Shown here in pieces: positions 1 through 5,183 of a stretch of DNA of 5,183 bases. The stretch lies in contig CALBMD010000214.1 of assembly GCA_937896265.1 (NCBI GenBank), positions 1 to 5,183 of the forward strand, read 5' to 3'. The position numbers were made by a program, and so were the translations under genes. The notes beneath the pieces are model-generated. The model was given only the letters and a program-made list of their open reading frames with translations, did not search any database and was not told the DNA's origin. Numbering within the stretch: the stretch's first letter is position 1; each line of letters starts with the position of its first letter. The stretch comes from an uncultured Pseudomonadota bacterium. Its GTDB lineage: Bacteria; Bdellovibrionota_B; Oligoflexia; Oligoflexales; Bog-1112.

Positions 1-1319
1 CTGCGTTAACGTTTGATCAATTGGTTAAGGATCGTGTTCTCTATGTAAAAGCTGAAGAGCTTGGGCTTAAAGCTGCTGATATTGAGGTGGCCAGATCCCT
101 GACTAGCCAAATTGACTTTGGTGACGAAAAGGGTAATTTTTCTGACGAGAAGTTCCAACAAGCTCTGCGTGCTAACCATATGTCAGAAGCTATGCTCATG
201 AATGATCAGCGCCGGTTTCTTTCTGTGCAGAAACTGCGTGAATTTATCATGAAGACAGCTTTTGTATCAAAAGAAGCTACCCGCTTAGATTACAAAATCT
301 CCGAGACTAAGTTTAACCTTGAATACCTGAAGTTTGATCCAAATAACAACAACCTGACTTTTAGCCAAGATGAAATGAAGAGTTATCTTGCTAAGGAAGG
401 AAATGAAGCTAAGGTCAAGGGTTGGTACGACTCTCACACCAGCGACTATCAAAAGCCTGAACAAGTGAAAGCTCGCCATATCCTAATTAGCTACCAAGGA
501 GCACAATCTGCTACTACCTCAGTAGAACGCAGCAAAGAGCAAGCTAAAAAGCTGGCCGAAGACATTCACAAAGAAGTAACGGCCCCAGGCGCTAAGTTCG
601 AGGCTGTTGCTAGGGCCAAGACAGACGAGCCAAACGGCAAAGAGACAGCAGGTGAGCTTGGTTACTTTACTCGCGAGGCGATGGTTAAGCCCTTTAGCGA
701 CGCAGCCTTTGCCCTGAAGAAAAATGAGATCTCTGGCGTAGTAGAAACACCATTCGGCTTTCACATCATTGAAGTCTTAGATAAAAAAGAAGCGATCAAC
801 ACGACTTTTGCTGAGGCCAAAGATGAAATCATTCAAAAGCTGCTAAAAAGAGAAAAAGCCCCAGAAATCACACAAAAAAATGCTGAGAGAGCTCTTTCAC
901 TTATCATGGAAGGCGACGAGTCTCTTGCAAAGTTTTTAGCTGAACAAAAAGTCGAGTGGAAGCAGACTGGCACCTTTCAAGTTGGCGCTCGCAATATCCC
1001 AGGCATTGGTTCAAGCACCGAACTCCTTGACATCATCACAAATCTTAACCCACAAACAAAAGAAACTCATGACAAAGTTATCAAGGTAGAACGAAGCTAC
1101 TATATTGTACGTCTCCTTGAAGTTCAAAACCCGAAACAAGAAGATTTATCTGATGAAAAAATGAAGCAAATGGCGACAAGCTCGATGTTTTCTGAAGCTT
1201 ACACCAACTTTGCCGCCTATGAGAACAGGGCTGTGAAGGAGTTTGAAGCTCAAAACCGTATTTACCGAAACCCTGCTTATCTCGCTTTAGACCAACAAAC
1301 AAACGAGGGTGCCAATTGA
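1..1319 (+). CDS. PpiD/SurA-like periplasmic peptidyl-prolyl cis-trans isomerase, 5'-truncated by window edge
   Basis: This is a chaperone/foldase that acts on proteins crossing or lying outside the inner membrane. The frame is open to the left edge (first whole codon at position 3), so the TTG at 21 is very unlikely to be the true start; the signal peptide or N-terminal anchor must lie upstream. Residue numbers here count from that TTG. Residues 1-105 resemble the SurA/PpiD N-terminal chaperone domain (VKDRVLYVKAEELGL, then GNFSDEKFQQAL). Residues about 147-258 form one PpiC rotamase domain, shown by VKARHILI, GELGYFTREAMVKPFSDAAF and VVETPFGFHIIEVLDK. Residues 259-432 are a charged helical C-terminal region that resembles the degenerate C-terminal part of PpiD. 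The order N-domain, single rotamase, long tail favours PpiD over SurA (two rotamase domains), but the missing N-terminus prevents a firm choice. The stop overlaps the start of the NAD kinase gene, so the two are probably one transcript. Family is secure; subfamily is inferred. Confidence 0.88.
   Translation, partial: ALTFDQLVKDRVLYVKAEELGLKAADIEVARSLTSQIDFGDEKGNFSDEKFQQALRANHMSEAMLMNDQRRFLSVQKLREFIMKTAFVSKEATRLDYKISETKFNLEYLKFDPNNNNLTFSQDEMKSYLAKEGNEAKVKGWYDSHTSDYQKPEQVKARHILISYQGAQSATTSVERSKEQAKKLAEDIHKEVTAPGAKFEAVARAKTDEPNGKETAGELGYFTREAMVKPFSDAAFALKKNEISGVVETPFGFHIIEVLDKKEAINTTFAEAKDEIIQKLLKREKAPEITQKNAERALSLIMEGDESLAKFLAEQKVEWKQTGTFQVGARNIPGIGSSTELLDIITNLNPQTKETHDKVIKVERSYYIVRLLEVQNPKQEDLSDEKMKQMATSSMFSEAYTNFAAYENRAVKEFEAQNRIYRNPAYLALDQQTNEGAN
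1305..1310 (+). promoter_or_regulatory. Ribosome binding site for the NAD kinase gene
   Basis: A purine-rich GAGGGT lies inside the last codons of the foldase gene, with its GAGG core 7 bases before a TTG at 1316. It supports TTG as the start of the NAD kinase gene. Stop TGA (1317-1319) and start TTG (1316-1318) share the string TTGA, an arrangement typical of translational coupling. Confidence 0.6.
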
Positions 1320-2203
1320 AAGTCCTGGTTTCTTGCAAAACAACAAACCTAAACGTTTACGGTGAAGCGGTCAAATCTAAGATTTCTAAGGGTTCGCTTT
1401 CTACCGACCATTTGCAAAAGCTGACGATGGACCATGACCATCACTATCAAAGCCGAACCACCCTCTTAAGTGAGCTGGAACGCTATGGCATCCAATATGT
1501 TATTGTCCGTCGCGGCCTTTTTTGGCCCGATCTTGGTGATGTTGACGCGGTAGTCACCGTCGGTGGCGATGGCACTTTGCTTGAAGCTAGCCATCACATC
1601 AATGCAGAGGATGTGCCAATCTTAGGCCTTAAATCCTCGCCGATGAGCGTTGGGCATCTTTGCTCCTTCAGCGAGGAGCAAATTGTCGATATGGTTGATC
1701 AGTTAGCTAACAACAAACTAAAAGTTACGCCCCTCACTCGCTTGCAAGCAGAAGTTCATTTCACAAGCAACGGAGGTCGTCTATCAACCGGGCCTGTGCT
1801 CAATGATTTCCTTTATACCAATGCTAATCCAGCTGGCACGAGTCGCTATCGCCTGCGAGTTGGCGATATTACTGAAGATCACAAATCAAGTGGCCTTTGG
1901 CTGTCGACAGCTGCTGGCAGCACAGCCGCTATCTCTGCCGCCGGCGGCAAGGTAATGGATTTAAATGACACCCATAGCCAGTACTGGGTGAGAGAACTCT
2001 ACACCGCTCCAGGCGCTGTAAAAGCAAAACTTACCCACGGCCTTGTCGATTTAAACAAAAAGCCTATTAGCATCGAAAATCATTGTGACCGAGCTATTCT
2101 TGCTTTAGATGGGAGGAGAAGTTCCATCGAGTTAACTTACGGCGATCTCGTGAACTTCTCAAAAGCTAAACCTTTGAGGGTTCTGCGTTCGAGTCGGCAT
2201 TAG
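1316..2203 (+). CDS. nadK: NAD kinase (NADK2-like subgroup)
   Basis: This is a cytoplasmic enzyme that phosphorylates NAD+ to NADP+, using ATP or possibly polyphosphate. The 295-residue length is normal for the family. The diagnostic GGDGT motif is at residues 83-87 (VVTVGGDGTLLEASHHI). The NE/D motif appears as LND at 162-164, the KSSGLWLSTAAGST nucleotide-binding stretch is at 190-203, and a C-terminal LDG sits at 264-266. The segment after the GGDGT strand reads PILGLKSSPMSVGHLCSF (101-118). Common bacterial NadK has a VNxGxLGFL-type sequence here; this version instead resembles, from memory, the SxGHLC pattern of human mitochondrial NADK2, as does the SSGL motif. The start is TTG, chosen because the conserved N-terminal strand (KVLVSCKT) begins there and a good ribosome binding site precedes it. 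The gene overlaps the upstream foldase gene by 4 bp, and the convergent DUF1820 gene overlaps its last 38 bp. NAD kinase activity is a confident call; the subgroup is an inference. Confidence 0.93.
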   Translation: MKVLVSCKTTNLNVYGEAVKSKISKGSLSTDHLQKLTMDHDHHYQSRTTLLSELERYGIQYVIVRRGLFWPDLGDVDAVVTVGGDGTLLEASHHINAEDVPILGLKSSPMSVGHLCSFSEEQIVDMVDQLANNKLKVTPLTRLQAEVHFTSNGGRLSTGPVLNDFLYTNANPAGTSRYRLRVGDITEDHKSSGLWLSTAAGSTAAISAAGGKVMDLNDTHSQYWVRELYTAPGAVKAKLTHGLVDLNKKPISIENHCDRAILALDGRRSSIELTYGDLVNFSKAKPLRVLRSSRH

Positions 2204-2504
2204 GCTGCACTTCTTTAATAAAAGGCAAGTTTCTGAAATCAATCGACTCCTGGTCAAACTCTTCGATAAAAATCAGACTATGATAAGGAATATGCAACCG
2301 ATTGATTTTTGAAAAGCGCTTTCTAGCCTCATCTTCTGCAGGAAGAATCACTTGTTTTGTTTGATCTGAAAAAACAAACTCGCTTAACATGACCAAGCCT
2401 AGGAATTCACTGGATTCCACGGAACGGACTACTACCTCAAATATCTTCGAATCTTCCTTATTTTGGAAGCGAACCCGATAGAGTTGATTTTTTACTTTGC
2501 TCAT
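2166..2504 (-). CDS. DUF1820 family protein
   Basis: This is a small (112 residues) soluble-looking protein with no signal peptide or membrane segment. Residues 7-84 match the DUF1820 pattern as I remember it: an opening LYRVRFQN strand, a middle ESSEFLGLVMLSEFVF segment, a VILPAEDEARKRF block (the family usually has VDPxEExLxxEF) and IPYHSLIFIEEF (usually IPxHxIIRIDEV). The function of the family is unknown to me. The tail (about 95-112, PNADSNAEPSKV) is polar and looks disordered. The ATG at 2504 is preceded by AGGGA (plus-strand 2510-2514) with 5 bases of spacing. The last 38 bp overlap the 3' end of the NAD kinase gene on the opposite strand, which corresponds to the non-conserved tail. 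It is transcribed divergently from the DUF1365 gene. The family assignment rests on several aligned motifs; no role should be inferred from it. Confidence 0.82.
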   Translation of the reverse strand: MSKVKNQLYRVRFQNKEDSKIFEVVVRSVESSEFLGLVMLSEFVFSDQTKQVILPAEDEARKRFSKINRLHIPYHSLIFIEEFDQESIDFRNLPFIKEVQPNADSNAEPSKV

Positions 2505-2613
2505 GCAAGTCCCTGCAAAATTCGCTATCCTTCTGATAGAATATAAGAACAGAAAAGCTACTAAAAAATTTCGAATTTTTCAATCAAGAAGCCACACCAC
2601 CTTGGGAGAGGCC
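2505..2613. promoter_or_regulatory. Divergent intergenic control region (DUF1820 / DUF1365)
   Basis: About 109 bp of AT-rich sequence separates the two divergent start codons, so promoters for both should lie here. Plus-strand -10-like hexamers TAGAAT (2537-2542) and TATAAG (2542-2547) are present. The hexamer 17 bases upstream of the first is TGCAAA (2514-2519), a poor -35 match. On the minus strand TTGAAA with a 17-base spacer leads to TAGCTT, also weak. A palindrome centred on TTCGAA (2570-2575) has A-run and T-run arms spanning about 2563-2580 with one mismatch on each side, a possible operator. Another short inverted repeat, TTGC-TCAT-GCAA (2497-2508), covers the DUF1820 start codon. The location is well supported; no individual element is. 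Confidence 0.4.
2604..2611 (+). promoter_or_regulatory. Ribosome binding site deciding the DUF1365 gene start
   Basis: GGGAGAGG lies immediately before the ATG at 2614; counting its GGAG core (2605-2608), the spacing is 5 bases. The frame stays open upstream to in-frame TTG (2497) and ATG (2503) codons, but no comparable site precedes those, and the extra residues they add do not look like the family. This site therefore supports the 2614 start. Confidence 0.55.
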
Positions 2614-3255
2614 ATGAAAGATCATTACGTCGCACTAGGGAAAGTCCACTACAAGCAGCATGCGCCTATTGAACAAGAACAATCCTACCCCTATGTCATT
2701 TTAGGCCTTTACCAAAACCACCCGCTACCAAGTCTTGCCCCACTTTTTGGCAGTAAATTAGCTCTTTGCCACGTAGAGGCAACAGAGGTACACAAAATCG
2801 CGCAAAAACATGGGGTGCAAGAAACATTCGATATCATCACTCTCACAGCACCCAAAATCTTAGGTTGCTCCTACAATCCAGCTACTCTTTATCTCATGAT
2901 GCGAGATGGCCATATCCCTTATTGTTTAGTAGAAGTAGCAAGCAAGGGCAAGCGGCATCACTACTTTCTTGAAAATCATGCTAAACACCCCGGGGAGTTT
3001 AGTAGTGAACACAAAAAAGAATTCTTCCTTTCGCCTTTTAACGATCTTGAAGGAATCTACAGGTTTCGCGTCCTATTGCATGAAAAACGCATTTATTTTG
3101 AGATGGTTTTAATGCAGGAGAACAAAGAAGCAGTCACTGCATTTTTTCAAGGCCACTTAGAACCACTGACTCGTCTAAACTTACTAAAAGCACTCATCCA
3201 AAGCCGTTTTGCGCCTTTTCGGTTAAGCTGGCTTGGCAAAAATCATAAACCCTAA
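2614..3255 (+). CDS. DUF1365 family protein
   Basis: This 213-residue protein has the DUF1365 signature. From the ATG at 2614, residues 4-12 (HYVALGKVH) fit the family's opening strand, with the usual histidine at 12. TAPKILGCSYNPATLYLMMRDG (78-99) corresponds to the TYPRxLGYxFNPxSxYxxxD block. LVEVASKGKRHHYFL (105-119) corresponds to EVNNTFGERHxYLL, and FFLSPFNDLEGIYRFRVL (137-154) to the FHVSPFMDxxxxYxFR block. Residues LTRLNLLKALIQSRFAPF near the C-terminus fit the LTxxxLLRxxxxxP ending. Biochemical function is not known to me; elsewhere the family often sits beside cyclopropane-fatty-acid synthase-like and flavin amine-oxidase-like genes, neither of which is visible here. The region between the opening histidine and about residue 75 is divergent. 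A longer reading frame (from 2497 or 2503) adds basic residues that would overlap the divergent DUF1820 gene, so I reject it. No signal peptide or clear membrane helix is seen. Confidence 0.82.
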   Translation: MKDHYVALGKVHYKQHAPIEQEQSYPYVILGLYQNHPLPSLAPLFGSKLALCHVEATEVHKIAQKHGVQETFDIITLTAPKILGCSYNPATLYLMMRDGHIPYCLVEVASKGKRHHYFLENHAKHPGEFSSEHKKEFFLSPFNDLEGIYRFRVLLHEKRIYFEMVLMQENKEAVTAFFQGHLEPLTRLNLLKALIQSRFAPFRLSWLGKNHKP

Positions 3256-3273
3256 TATAGCACGAAGACAACC

Positions 3274-3334
3274 CCGAACCGAGAAGTGAAATTTTTTGAA
3301 AGTTACCAATAAATTCAAAGGATTCGAAGTTCGG
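3274..3334. repeat. Nested short inverted repeats downstream of the DUF1365 gene
   Basis: CCGAAC (3274-3279) faces GTTCGG (3329-3334), and inside it TTTGAA (3295-3300) faces TTCAAA (3314-3319) around a 13-base loop. Together they could fold as a weak stem downstream of the DUF1365 stop. There is no following T-run, so a standard intrinsic terminator is not supported. They may be the outer flank of the larger palindrome next to them. Confidence 0.3.
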
Positions 3335-3446
3335 TTGGGTGCAAGGCGCAAGAAGGAGCGAAACCGCAGTGTACATCGTACATGAGGATTTCACACAACA
3401 AGCAATGCTTGCAAGGGACTAGCTTCGCGTCGCAGCACAGGAATTT
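3311..3446. repeat. Long imperfect inverted repeat between convergent genes
   Basis: The gap between the DUF1365 gene and the TolC-like gene (3256-3462, 207 bp) has no credible gene. Most of it is an imperfect palindrome. The core is TGTAC-ATC-GTACA (3370-3382). It is flanked by GAAACC at 3360-3365 and GGATTTC at 3386-3392. Further out, GTGCAAGGCGCAAG (3339-3352) faces CTTCGCGTCGCAGCAC (3423-3438), and AAATTC (3311-3316) faces GAATTT (3441-3446). The right arm is longer and contains its own small palindrome, CAAGCA-A-TGCTTG (3400-3412). The symmetrical nesting over about 136 bp is seen directly. That it is a dispersed intergenic repeat is inferred, partly from memory of similar TGTACATGAGGATTTC-like cores elsewhere. 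It could instead act as a transcription-attenuating structure for both genes. Confidence 0.55.
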
Positions 3447-3460
3447 GGATCAGGGCTCCG

Positions 3461-3488
3461 AGCTATTTCAGCCAGCTATGAAATAGCT
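3461..3488 (-). terminator. Hairpin over the stop codon of the TolC-like gene (possible terminator)
   Basis: AGCTATTTCA (3461-3470) and TGAAATAGCT (3479-3488) are a perfect 10-bp inverted repeat with an 8-base loop. On the minus strand the hairpin covers the last codons and the TAG stop (3463-3465) of the TolC-like gene, at the expected end of the efflux operon. No U-tract follows, so it is not a classical intrinsic terminator. It may instead stabilise the mRNA 3' end or simply reflect codon content. Confidence 0.35.
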
Positions 3489-4686
3489 GAGGATTAGCTT
3501 GCAACTGAGAAATAGTAGCTAGCTGGCTCAGCAAATCATGTTTAAGCTGTAGTAGCATAGTTTTTTCAAATAAACCGGCCTGAAAGTCCTGCACATAGAC
3601 AAGCAAACTAAGCCTGCCGTTATTATAATCACGAAAGCTTTGTTTGATGATGATCTCGTTTGTACTCACTACCGCCGCTTGATCTTGATACTTTTTCCAA
3701 AGAATTTGTGCTGCTTTTAAAGCGCTTTGATAACCATGCTCTTCATTATATTTTGTAAGCCGATCTTGTTCTGACAAAACTTGCAATTGATTTTCTAAAT
3801 CTTGTCTTTCATAAAATCGGCTCACCGGTAGACGCCAACTAGCACCAGCAACAAGCACAGTTTTCTCCAAGGTGCCACGCTCAACTGACAAATCAATACT
3901 AGGTAGCCAGCGTTCATCAAGAGATCTTTTCTGTAGCAAGATATCCTGACTTTGGGCTCGATAGACTTCTTCCTTCTGTTTTGGTCTGCTAAACCTAGGA
4001 AGAGATGCAAGAGCTTCTGGCTTAATGACAAGCGGCACAAGATGCATGAGATTTCGCCCCTTCAGGCTTGGAATCATAAAATGCACGTGATCTAAAGCTA
4101 CTTCAAGGTTTTTACCACTTTCTTCAAAAGCTGTTTTTTGTTTGAGAAAACTTGCCTTAGCTCGAGCAAGTTCAAGCTCTGAGGACAGGCCTTTTACAGC
4201 TCTTACTTGATTAAGTTCCATAACCTGCTGAGCAATCTTTAATTGCTCTTTATTAAAAGCCTCAGCTTCTTGAGCATACTGAAGATCAAAATAAGCTTTT
4301 CTAAGAAGCAAAATTCTATCTTGAGCATAAAGCTGTTCAGAAAGCTTTTGAAGATTCTGCTCATTACGCACCCGATCAGTAGCTAAAGCCTCTTGAGGGA
4401 TTTGCAGCAGATCTTTGCGGATAGTTATCATATAGTAGCGGTTAGTTTCATATTCTTTAGGAGCACCAAGCGTTTGCCTTGTCCCTGTAGCAAAGGAAAT
4501 CTCTGGCAAATAACGGCTTTGAGCAGTTGTCTCGCGACCAGCTAACAATTTGTTTTGGCTAGCTTGAACAGATTGCATCGGATCTTCTTCTAGGCCCCTT
4601 GCTTCAAAGTCAGACAGACCTATTGTGTCAGCAAGCAACCAAAGATCAAAACTAAACAACACCACTGCCAGCAACAATTTTGTCAA
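3463..4686 (-). CDS. TolC-like outer membrane efflux protein (OEP family)
   Basis: This is the outer-membrane channel of a tripartite efflux system, taking substrate from the RND pump and adaptor across the periplasm. The 407 residues are a little shorter than typical TolC/OprM proteins. Residues 1-19 are a signal peptide (K at 3, hydrophobic LLLAVVLFSFDLWLLA, then D20). The two OEP repeats can be seen: AQSRYLPEISFATGTRQ (55-71) and KRSLDERWLPSIDLSVERG (253-271) are the matching strand entries after the first helix of each half. Long alpha-helical stretches lie at about 96-200 and 292-395, including GLSSELELARAKASFLKQK (166-184) and YNNGRLSLLVYVQDFQAGLF (354-373), the family's typical helix sequences. 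No lipobox cysteine is present, so it is not an OprM-type lipoprotein. The start is TTG, the first possible start after an in-frame stop, with a strong ribosome binding site 8 bases before it. It follows the RND gene by 24 bp and is surely co-transcribed. Substrate cannot be told. Confidence 0.87.
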   Translation of the reverse strand: MTKLLLAVVLFSFDLWLLADTIGLSDFEARGLEEDPMQSVQASQNKLLAGRETTAQSRYLPEISFATGTRQTLGAPKEYETNRYYMITIRKDLLQIPQEALATDRVRNEQNLQKLSEQLYAQDRILLLRKAYFDLQYAQEAEAFNKEQLKIAQQVMELNQVRAVKGLSSELELARAKASFLKQKTAFEESGKNLEVALDHVHFMIPSLKGRNLMHLVPLVIKPEALASLPRFSRPKQKEEVYRAQSQDILLQKRSLDERWLPSIDLSVERGTLEKTVLVAGASWRLPVSRFYERQDLENQLQVLSEQDRLTKYNEEHGYQSALKAAQILWKKYQDQAAVVSTNEIIIKQSFRDYNNGRLSLLVYVQDFQAGLFEKTMLLQLKHDLLSQLATISQLQANPQLFHSWLK

Positions 4687-4694
4687 AATAAAAT

Positions 4695-4705
4695 CCCTTC
4701 TCCTT
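4695..4705 (-). promoter_or_regulatory. Ribosome binding site for the TolC-like gene
   Basis: On the minus strand AAGGAGAAGGG occupies the 24-bp gap after the RND gene stop and ends 8 bases before the TTG at 4686. Its strength, together with an in-frame TGA just upstream, fixes TTG as the start although it is a weak initiation codon. Confidence 0.65.
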
Positions 4706-4710
4706 CAGAG

Positions 4711-5183
4711 TCAAAACCAGCTCTTTTTAGAAGGAGCCTTACTCTTAGCTAGAACTCGATTTAGATAACGATATTCAAGCCCTGGAACTACAAATAAAGT
4801 ACAGATTAGTGACACCCAAAGGCCACCACAAACTGCAACACCTAGAGGCTGCAAAACCTTACCACCTTCACCCAGCCCGAAAGCAATAGGCAACATCCCC
4901 ATAATTGTGACAATAGAGGTTATCAGAATTGGTCGAATTCTAAGACAAATACCTTGTTCAATCGCTGAGATGACACTAAACCCAGCTTTATGCAAAGCTA
5001 AAATCTTCTCCACCAAAAGTATCGAGTTACCACAAGCAATCCCATTTAACAAAATCATCCCTAAACCAGAATTTAGGGACAATGTTGAATCAAAAAAATA
5101 TAAAGACAAAACAACTCCAAGAGCACCAAATGGTATAGCTAACATAATGATCAAAGTATGGATCATAGAACTAAACTGCAGGT
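4711..5183 (-). CDS. RND-family efflux transporter permease, C-terminal part (truncated by window edge)
   Basis: This is the last roughly 156 residues of an inner-membrane, proton-driven RND pump of the AcrB/CusA/MexB superfamily (normally about 1,000-1,050 residues); the frame is open to the window edge, so the ATG at 5166 is internal. Counting from that methionine, four membrane segments correspond to TM9-TM12 of AcrB: 4-25 (IIMLAIPFGALGVVL), 33-53 (GMILLNGIACGNSILLVE), 79-97 (ILITSIVTIMGMLPIAFGL) and 107-130 (LGVAVCGGLWVSLICTLFVVP). The GNSILLVE sequence (46-53) corresponds to the KNAILIVE region, and RIRPILITS (76-84) to the MRLRPILMTS motif before TM11. A short basic cytoplasmic tail follows. 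The downstream TolC-like gene completes two of the three expected components; an adaptor gene is expected further upstream, outside the window. Drug or metal specificity cannot be judged, because the proton-relay and porter regions are not included. Confidence 0.9.
   Translation of the reverse strand, partial: LQFSSMIHTLIIMLAIPFGALGVVLSLYFFDSTLSLNSGLGMILLNGIACGNSILLVEKILALHKAGFSVISAIEQGICLRIRPILITSIVTIMGMLPIAFGLGEGGKVLQPLGVAVCGGLWVSLICTLFVVPGLEYRYLNRVLAKSKAPSKKSWF

Noticed and set aside
519..764. Minus-strand frames inside the foldase gene, also at 285-479 and 1081-1338
   Set aside because: They are antisense to well-supported conserved coding sequence and their translations have no family features.
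21..1319. TTG at 21 as the true start of the foldase
   Set aside because: The frame continues open to the window edge with family-like residues (LTFDQ), and a signal peptide or anchor is missing, so the gene simply runs off the window.
2497..2613. N-terminal extension of the DUF1365 gene from TTG 2497 or ATG 2503
   Set aside because: It would overlap the start of the divergent DUF1820 gene, uses up the promoter region, has no good ribosome binding site, and the added basic residues do not resemble the family; the ATG at 2614 has a clear site.
2766..2972. Plus-strand frame inside the DUF1365 gene, and a minus-strand frame at 3822-4040 inside the TolC-like gene
   Set aside because: Both lie within conserved domains of the real genes and show no independent signature.
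3194..3394. Minus-strand 66-residue reading frame across the convergent gap
   Set aside because: It overlaps the DUF1365 3' end, crosses the palindrome, and has no recognisable domain or ribosome binding site; likely chance.
3256..3462. tRNA, small RNA gene or insertion-sequence remnant in the convergent gap
   Set aside because: No cloverleaf, promoter-plus-terminator pair, transposase fragment or target duplication is visible; the inverted-repeat description explains the structure better.
4711..5183. A small stand-alone membrane protein starting at 5166
   Set aside because: The sequence matches the C-terminal TM9-TM12 of RND permeases and the frame is open upstream to the window edge, so the methionine is internal.

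Overview
The window is 5.2 kb of ordinary-looking, moderately AT-rich, densely packed bacterial chromosome from a Gram-negative organism. The evidence for a double membrane is direct: a periplasmic PpiD/SurA-type foldase and an RND pump gene followed by its TolC-like outer-membrane channel. The phylum cannot be fixed from the sequence alone. The mix of a NADK2-like NAD kinase, a DUF1820 protein and TTG start codons is compatible with a proteobacterium sensu lato, perhaps of the Bdellovibrionota/Deltaproteobacteria type, but that is a guess.

Layout. (1) Positions 1-2203, plus strand: the 3' part of a PpiC-domain peptidyl-prolyl isomerase, followed with a 4-base stop/start overlap by a complete NAD kinase gene starting at TTG. 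(2) Positions 2166-2504, minus strand: a small DUF1820-family protein whose 3' end overlaps the end of the NAD kinase gene by 38 bp, tail to tail. (3) Positions 2505-2613: an AT-rich divergent intergenic region. It separates the DUF1820 gene from a plus-strand DUF1365-family gene (best start 2614, end 3255). (4) Positions 3256-3462: a non-coding gap between two convergent genes, holding a long imperfect inverted repeat centred near 3376. (5) Positions 3463-5183, minus strand: the 3' end of an RND efflux permease gene, then 24 bp later a complete TolC-like outer membrane factor gene. This is the end of a tripartite efflux operon whose 5' part, probably with the adaptor protein, lies outside the window.

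How the genes relate. The two minus-strand efflux genes form one functional unit. The foldase and NAD kinase are co-transcribed and probably translationally coupled, but they have no obvious biochemical link. The DUF1820 and DUF1365 genes share a divergent control region and are both of unknown function. I see no RNA gene, CRISPR array, transposase, integrase or clear sign of horizontal transfer, and no evident new multi-gene system. The best leads are the convergent-gene palindrome, the mitochondrial-type (NADK2-like) character of the NAD kinase, and the divergent DUF1820/DUF1365 pair.
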